From positions 5,541,001 to 5,605,000 of the forward strand of contig NC_088188.1 in NCBI RefSeq assembly GCF_028769735.1: DNA of 64,000 bases, read 5' to 3'. Source of the DNA: Zonotrichia leucophrys gambelii. Taxonomy: Eukaryota > Chordata > Aves > Passeriformes > Passerellidae. Below the pieces are notes generated by a model, which was not told where the DNA came from, did no database searches, and saw only the letters and a program-made list of their open reading frames with translations. The translations under genes were made by a program, and so were the position numbers. Shown here piece after piece: positions 59,101 through 64,000 of this stretch. Every line of letters starts with the position of its first letter. Position 1 is the first letter of the stretch.

Positions 59101-62100
59101 TGGAGGCTCTGCAGCGGGTGCAGGTACAACGTGTGTTCAACATCTACGAGGTGCTGAGAGCCTTGCAGGAGCTGAGGGATCGCCTCTCCCAGCAGGTAGG
59201 AGCGAGCCCTGGGGCCCCTCTCCCCTCCCCAGAGCTGCAGGGAGGGCAGCAGGGCTTGTGTGCCTGACAGGAGACTCCAGATTGCCTCATCCTGGGCATG
59301 TTGGAGTCTCTGTGCAGCTCACAGCCTCCAGGGCTGCTGGATTTGTGACTCCACCTTGCACCTGGGGCCTCCTTGCAGGTGCTGAGCTCCGTGGGACCTC
59401 TCAAGGTGGTGGTGCTGGACTCGGTGTCGGCTGTGATTTACCCTCTGCTGGGTGGCAGGCAGTCAGAGGGTGAGCTGTGCTTGGAATGGGGCTGGGGCAG
59501 GACAGATCTGGATGTGACTGCTCCCAGTTTTTCCCTTGGGATTGGATAAAAGGGGAGTGTTAGCAGTGTTAGCAGCAAACACTCCAGCTGGTGTGAACAC
59601 TCATGGCAGTGGTCCGAAACCTGTCCAGGGGAGGCACTGGACTCTGGCCATAAATGAAAACTTCTCTTACAGTGTCAGAAATACATCATGGCACAGTTTG
59701 CACAGCTCCTCTGAGGCTCTTTGTGCCAGAAAGGACCATAAATGCCAAGGAGCCCTCTCAAACACCTTCCAGAGGGTCTTGCACAGCTGGGTGGCAGCAG
59801 TGCTGTCACAGGAGGTCCCCTCAACAGCTGTGGGCTGTAGGAAAATGCAGCTGTGAGTTGGGGAGATGGGTCCTGTGCCTGCTAAATCAACCTGGCCTTC
59901 TTTGTCTGGAGCTCCTGACAAAGCTTTTGTAAGATTTTTGACCTTCTTCTAAGATAGGAAAGGATTGGGAATGGTCCAGTGAAGGTGTCCATGAACACAA
60001 GTGCTGGCCCTGAATCCAGTGCTGATGCAAATCCTGCTTCAGGGTGGATTTTGGGGCCTGATCCCTGACAGCCAAATGCTTTGTCCTGCTCCAGGTCTGG
60101 CCCTCATGATGCAGCTCTCCAGGGAGCTGAAGACCCTGGCCAGGGAGTTCAGCCTTGCTGTGGTGGTGAGTGTTGCTGTGCTTTGTCCCTCCTGTGCTGG
60201 AGTGTTGCAAGGAGCCACGGGGAGGCTCTGGAGCCTGTGGGAGAGGGAACCAAAGGCCTGAACCCCCCAGTGCCCTGCTCCCTGACATCTCTGCAACCTG
60301 CAGATCTCTTGTTCCAAACATGGGGCAGGACCTGGGCTGACCTGCTGCCTCCTGCTCTTGCTGTCCTCAGCCATTCACTGGGTTGAGCCAGGCAGAGTTA
60401 AGTCCAGGCAGGTTGAAAGGCTGGTTGTGTTTATTTTTGATACAACACCATTCATTTAAGAGGCTGGCCAGCTTCCTGGGTAACCTCTTGGTCACCTTGC
60501 AGGAGCTGCAGGGCATTGCATCATCCCACAGGAGCTGCCAAGGGCCCTGCTCTAGCCTTGCCCAGCTCTTGGCCAATGCACCAGACAGGTGGCTGGGACC
60601 ACAATTGATGTGTCTGAGCAGGGAAGGACACACCAGAGGATGGTGGGTGGTCAGCTGAGCCTGGCACTCTTTCTTCTTGTCATGGTGATAGCCTTGGTAC
60701 CTTCCTTGAGAGAGATACCAGGCTTTCCTTATCCTCAGGAAGCCTTCACTGGCTCACAAGAACTGCACAAAAATGTCTTTTCTTCATGTTTGTGCTGCAG
60801 GTGACCAACCAGGTGACAAGGGACAGCAGCAGTGGCTCACTGAAGCCAGCCCTTGGCCGCTCCTGGAGTTTTGTGCCCAGCACCCGGGTGCTGCTGGAGA
60901 GCAAAGAGGGGCCCTGGGAGAGATCCAGCACACAACGGGCAGCTTCCCTGGCAAAGTCACCCCGGCAGGTGAGGCTGCCTCCATGAACCTGTCCATGAAT
61001 CCATGAATCCATCCATCCATCCATCCATCCATCCATCCATCCATCCATCCATCCATCCATCCATCCATCCATCCATCCATCCATCCATTTGTGAATCCAA
61101 GAATCCATCCATGAATCCATGAATCCATCCATGCCTCCATCCATGAATCCATCCATGCCTGCATCCATCCATGCCTCCATCCATCCATCCATCCATCCAT
61201 CCATCCATCCATCCATCCATCCATCCACATCCATGCCTCCTCCATCCTCCATCCATGCCTCCATCCATCCATGCCTACATGCCTCCATCCATCCATCCAT
61301 CCATCCATCCATCCATCCATCCATCCATCCATCCATCCATCCATCCATCCATCCATCCATCCATCCATCCATCCCCAACACAGCTTGGCCCTGATTGGCC
61401 AATTAGTGAAAACAACTCCCAGCAGAATCCAATGGAACAATCACCTGTGGGTAAACAATCTCCAAACACATTCCACATGAACACAACACAGGAGAGGCAA
61501 ATGAGATAAGAATTTGTTTCCTTTTCTCTGAGGCTTCTCAGCTTCCCAGGAGAAAAACCCTGGGTGAAGGGATTTTTTCAGAGAATGTCAATGGCACATG
61601 GCACCACTTCCAATCCAGGTCTCTGTGTTGCTGGTGTTGGTTTCACTCTCCTGATGGTGTGTGGGCAGTGAGGGTCCTGTGGAAATGGCTCTGACACCTT
61701 CAGAGGTGACTTCAGCTTGAGGCCTGGGAGCATGATACAGGGGTCTCCTTGAGCCAGGTCTTATCAGCTCTTGGAGATCTGTATCACACCTGAGACAGCT
61801 CAGCCACCTCAGATGGCATAAAATCAGCAGGATGGCTTCTGTGGCAGTGCTGGAAACAGAAAAGTTTTAATAAAAGGCAAAATAACAAAGCTCTTTACAG
61901 AGAAAACACAAGACAGGGGCAAGAGGCCCTTTGCTCCTGGTAAAACACCCACAAAGGTGATTATTTCCTTTTGTTCTCTTCTTTTTCTAGTAAATTGTTT
62001 AGGTGGGATTTTTTGGCTCTTGTCCAATTGGCTATCCTTTAGTTTGAGGTGAAATCCCCAAGGTCCTATGAGGTGCCTTTTTACCTAATTGAGGAGAGAA

Positions 62101-62591
62101 ACTTCTGGGCTTTTTCCCTTTTTAAGGAGACAAAGGATAATTTGGTCACTCCATCAACAGAGGGCACATTCCTACCTCAGCACTGCCTGAGCCTCCTGGC
62201 TCTGAGCCTGCTCTGCTGCTTGATCCAAACAGATTTGGGTTTGGTGGTGTGCTAGGCAGTGAGATGCATCCAGGGTGTGCTGAATGCTGGCGTGTCTGGG
62301 GATGTCTCAGAGCAAAATGTCCTTTCTTTGCTAAATTGCATTGTCTATTTGCATCTCTGCATTCAGCAGACCCAGTTAAAACAGGGACACCAGCTGCAGG
62401 AAATCCTCAGTGGGGGTTAACTGGGACTTTTGGCTCTGAGACAGGAGATGGGGTGATGTAGAGTACAGCAGTGTGAGGATTAAGCTTTGCTCTGCTCCTC
62501 CTTGCAGCCAACAGGGATCCAGGTGGAGCTGGACATTGGGAATGGGGACGTGTTGGACCCGAGCCTGGTGACACCCACAGAGGGGCTCTGA
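56195..62591 (+). CDS. RAD51D: DNA repair protein RAD51 homolog 4 (RAD51D)
   Basis: RAD51 paralogue of the BCDX2 complex (RAD51B-C-D-XRCC2), used in homologous recombination and fork protection. Ten coding exons: 56195-56276, 56934-56995, 57145-57263, 57483-57564, 58049-58183, 59100-59195, 59379-59469, 60095-60165, 60801-60968, 62508-62591. They sum to 990 bases, 329 aa plus stop; human has 328. The protein starts [20 protein letters not shown]; the ATG matches the human start. Residues 1-80 form the N-terminal helical domain. Walker A is GAPGTGKT at 107-114 with Lys113. Walker B is KVVVLDSV with Asp206. [12 protein letters not shown] and [14 protein letters not shown] follow the family. Introns are GT-AG except intron 5, which has donor CAG|GCAAGT (58184). 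Introns 4, 5 and 9 carry an LTR, a 26-bp minisatellite and a CCAT microsatellite. Confidence 0.97.
57589..57971 (+). mobile_element. Solo LTR, family A, inside RAD51D intron 4
   Basis: A 383-bp element, TGTCACAGAC to GTCACA, flanked by the 6-bp duplication GGGGAG (57583-57588 and 57972-57977). A poly(A)-type AATAAA lies near its 3' end. It occupies about 80% of the 484-base intron 4, which would have been about 95 bases before insertion. Confidence 0.9.
58529..59072 (+). repeat. 26-bp minisatellite in RAD51D intron 5
   Basis: About 21 copies of GGGGCAGGAGGAATAGGATA plus AATCCT, with few substitutions (GACAAAT/GATAAAT, CCTGG/CTTGG/CGTGG). The array ends 27 bases before the exon 6 acceptor (AG 59098-59099). 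There are no spacers, so it is not a CRISPR array. Confidence 0.95.
60990..61374 (+). repeat. (CCAT)n microsatellite in RAD51D intron 9
   Basis: Nearly pure CCAT runs at about 61005-61088, 61177-61227 and 61284-61373, separated by imperfect copies such as CCATGAAT and CCATGCCT. It begins about 20 bases after the exon 9 donor (GT at 60969). Confidence 0.95.
61375..61596 (-). mobile_element. Partial LTR, family B, next to the (CCAT)n tract
   Basis: Read on the minus strand it starts TGCCATTGACATTCTCTGAA and carries AGGGTTTTTCTCCTGGGAAG, TTCTTATCTCATTTGC and GATTGTTTACCCACAGGTGA, the same blocks as the copy at 23.8 kb. The 3' part is missing where the microsatellite begins. Confidence 0.75.
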
Positions 62592-62948
62592 TGGGCTGGA
62601 GCAGCAAATGCCACAAGGTTCAAGAGAGCTGCACCAAAGCAGGCAAGCACTGAAGGTTTTACAAACTGACAGAGAGTCCTGCAGCCCTGGGAAGGACCAA
62701 CAAGAAAAATCTCTTGTTCTTCTGCCCTGTGGAAAAACGAAATGTGGGGTTCCTGGAGACCTGGACAGTCAGGGCAGGTCCTGTGCTCTGCTGCAGGCTT
62801 GTCTTCACCCCCAGAGTGCTCAGGTGGTGTTTGGGATCTGCTTGTCCCTGCACAACCCCACAACTCCCTGTCCTGGTTTAATTCCCCCCTGGCTCCCTGC
62901 CCTCCTGAGTTCTGATCATCCTTGGGCCCACAGTGGGCTTGGTTCAGA

Positions 62949-62954
62949 AATAAA
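62949..62954 (+). terminator. RAD51D: Probable RAD51D poly(A) signal AATAAA
   Basis: AATAAA about 360 bases past the stop codon, followed by an A-run and then a GT-rich stretch (TGCTGTGGTTGTTGA) suitable as a downstream element. Confidence 0.65.
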
Positions 62955-64000
62955 AGACAAAAAAAAAAAGCTGTTGCACATTGCTGTGGTTGTTGAGAGC
63001 TGGAATTCAGTTAATGACAGCTGCTCTGAGCTTAATTAAAATGTTGAGCAGGCCTGGGCTGCTGATGAGCAGGGACTTAATGAGATGCTTGATCTTCCCT
63101 TCTCCCTAGAGGAACCCTGTGGGGACCTGCTGGTGTTTGTGGGGCACAGCTGGGCTGTGCAAAGGCTCGCTGATAACTGATGGAGGTTCTGATCTGGCTC
63201 AGCTCAGGCAGATGGGTCCTGGCTGGCACCAGCTGGATGCTCAAGGACCCACTCAATTGCATGTGGTGATGTTTAAAATAATCTTGCCCTGCTCCAGTGC
63301 TTCCCAGCTGCTCTTGTGTGCTCTTGGCAACCTGTCCTGAGGAGAGGGGAGGCTGGATGTGGTTTCCTCTTGATCCCAGATGTCTCAAATGCCCTCAGTT
63401 TAAGAGACTCCTTGGCAGGTGAGCTGAGCCATGGTTTGCACTTCAAGGCAGCTGATGGAGAATTTGGGGGCTGGGGTTAATTAGGGCATGCTCATTAAAC
63501 TAATCACACAGCAGCACAGCTGCTGGAGCCCTCTAAGGCTGTGCTTGGCACATTAAATACATATTTCTTACTGAAAACTTTTTAAATTGTGTATTTATTT
63601 GCATTTCTGGGCTCTCCAGGCTCAGGAGGGGGAGGTTTGGCTGTGGGGATTGCAGCCTGGTTGTTGGGGTGAGGAGGAAGAGGATGGTTTTCCTGTCTGC
63701 TGGAGACTGTGCTGATGTGGCTGGAATTTAAAAGCAGAAATTTACCTTATTAGCTAATTTCTCGTTGGTTAATTCCTTGCCAGCTCCTGTTTTGGAGCTG
63801 TGGATGAAGGGGTGGTGCACACACATTTTAATTCCTAATTTATCTCTCTGCCTCAGGTTCTGCAGGGGAAGCAAAGCTCTTGTGGGGCAGGGAAAAGCCA
63901 AATAGAAACCTCTGGGGTTATATTTGAACCAAGAGGGCTTTCCAGATGTTTCCTTCCCCTCACCAGCAGGATGAGAAGAGGAACAAAATGCTCTGAACCC
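62955..64000. other. Intergenic, downstream of RAD51D
   Basis: No coding exon, RNA gene or clear mobile element recognised up to the window end. Confidence 0.45.

Noticed and set aside
58385..59143. 252-codon open frame on the minus strand with repeated [14 protein letters not shown]
   Set aside because: It is a product of the 26-bp minisatellite. Because 26 is not a multiple of 3, all three frames stay open; it is not a gene.
60746..61440. 218-codon open frames with a MDGW repeat on the minus strand, and PSIH repeats on the plus strand
   Set aside because: They are translations of the (CCAT)n microsatellite in RAD51D intron 9.

Overview
This window is ordinary vertebrate nuclear DNA, most likely from a bird and probably a songbird. 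Four conserved protein-coding genes have clean exon structures. The spacers hold CR1-type retrotransposon fragments, short solo LTRs with 6-7 bp target duplications, minisatellites and CpG-rich promoters. I could not run a search, so the species is not determined.

Layout. (1) 1-35.3 kb, minus strand: the 5' half of AP2B1 (beta-2 adaptin of the AP-2 clathrin adaptor). Nine coding exons encode residues 1 to about 423, and the gene runs off the left edge. (2) 35.2-38.1 kb, plus strand: complete PEX12 (356 aa, three exons), head to head with AP2B1 across a shared CpG-rich promoter. (3) 41.2 kb, minus strand: a C/D-box snoRNA identified as SNORD7. Its guide element pairs with U6 snRNA and places the methylation on A47 by the D-box-plus-5 rule. 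A CpG island at 41.75-42.1 kb may be the promoter of its host transcript. (4) 43.2-53.7 kb, minus strand: complete UNC45B (929 aa, 19 coding exons), the muscle myosin chaperone, with a candidate TATA box and spliced 5' UTR. (5) 55.2-63 kb, plus strand: complete RAD51D (329 aa, 10 coding exons), a RAD51 paralogue, preceded by a GC-rich minisatellite and followed by a poly(A) signal. 63-64 kb shows nothing recognisable.

The four proteins do not form a pathway: endocytosis, peroxisome import, myosin folding and homologous recombination. The AP2B1-PEX12-SNORD7 and UNC45B/RAD51D neighbourhoods resemble human 17q12. The SLFN cluster, and NLE1/FNDC8, are not seen between these genes here.

I found no undescribed multi-gene system. 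Points most worth a second look: the SNORD7 locus and its candidate host promoter; a 77-nt near-perfect hairpin 48 nt inside an AP2B1 intron; two GC-AG introns (AP2B1, RAD51D); repeat arrays close to RAD51D splice sites; and five copies of one LTR family, one filling most of RAD51D intron 4.
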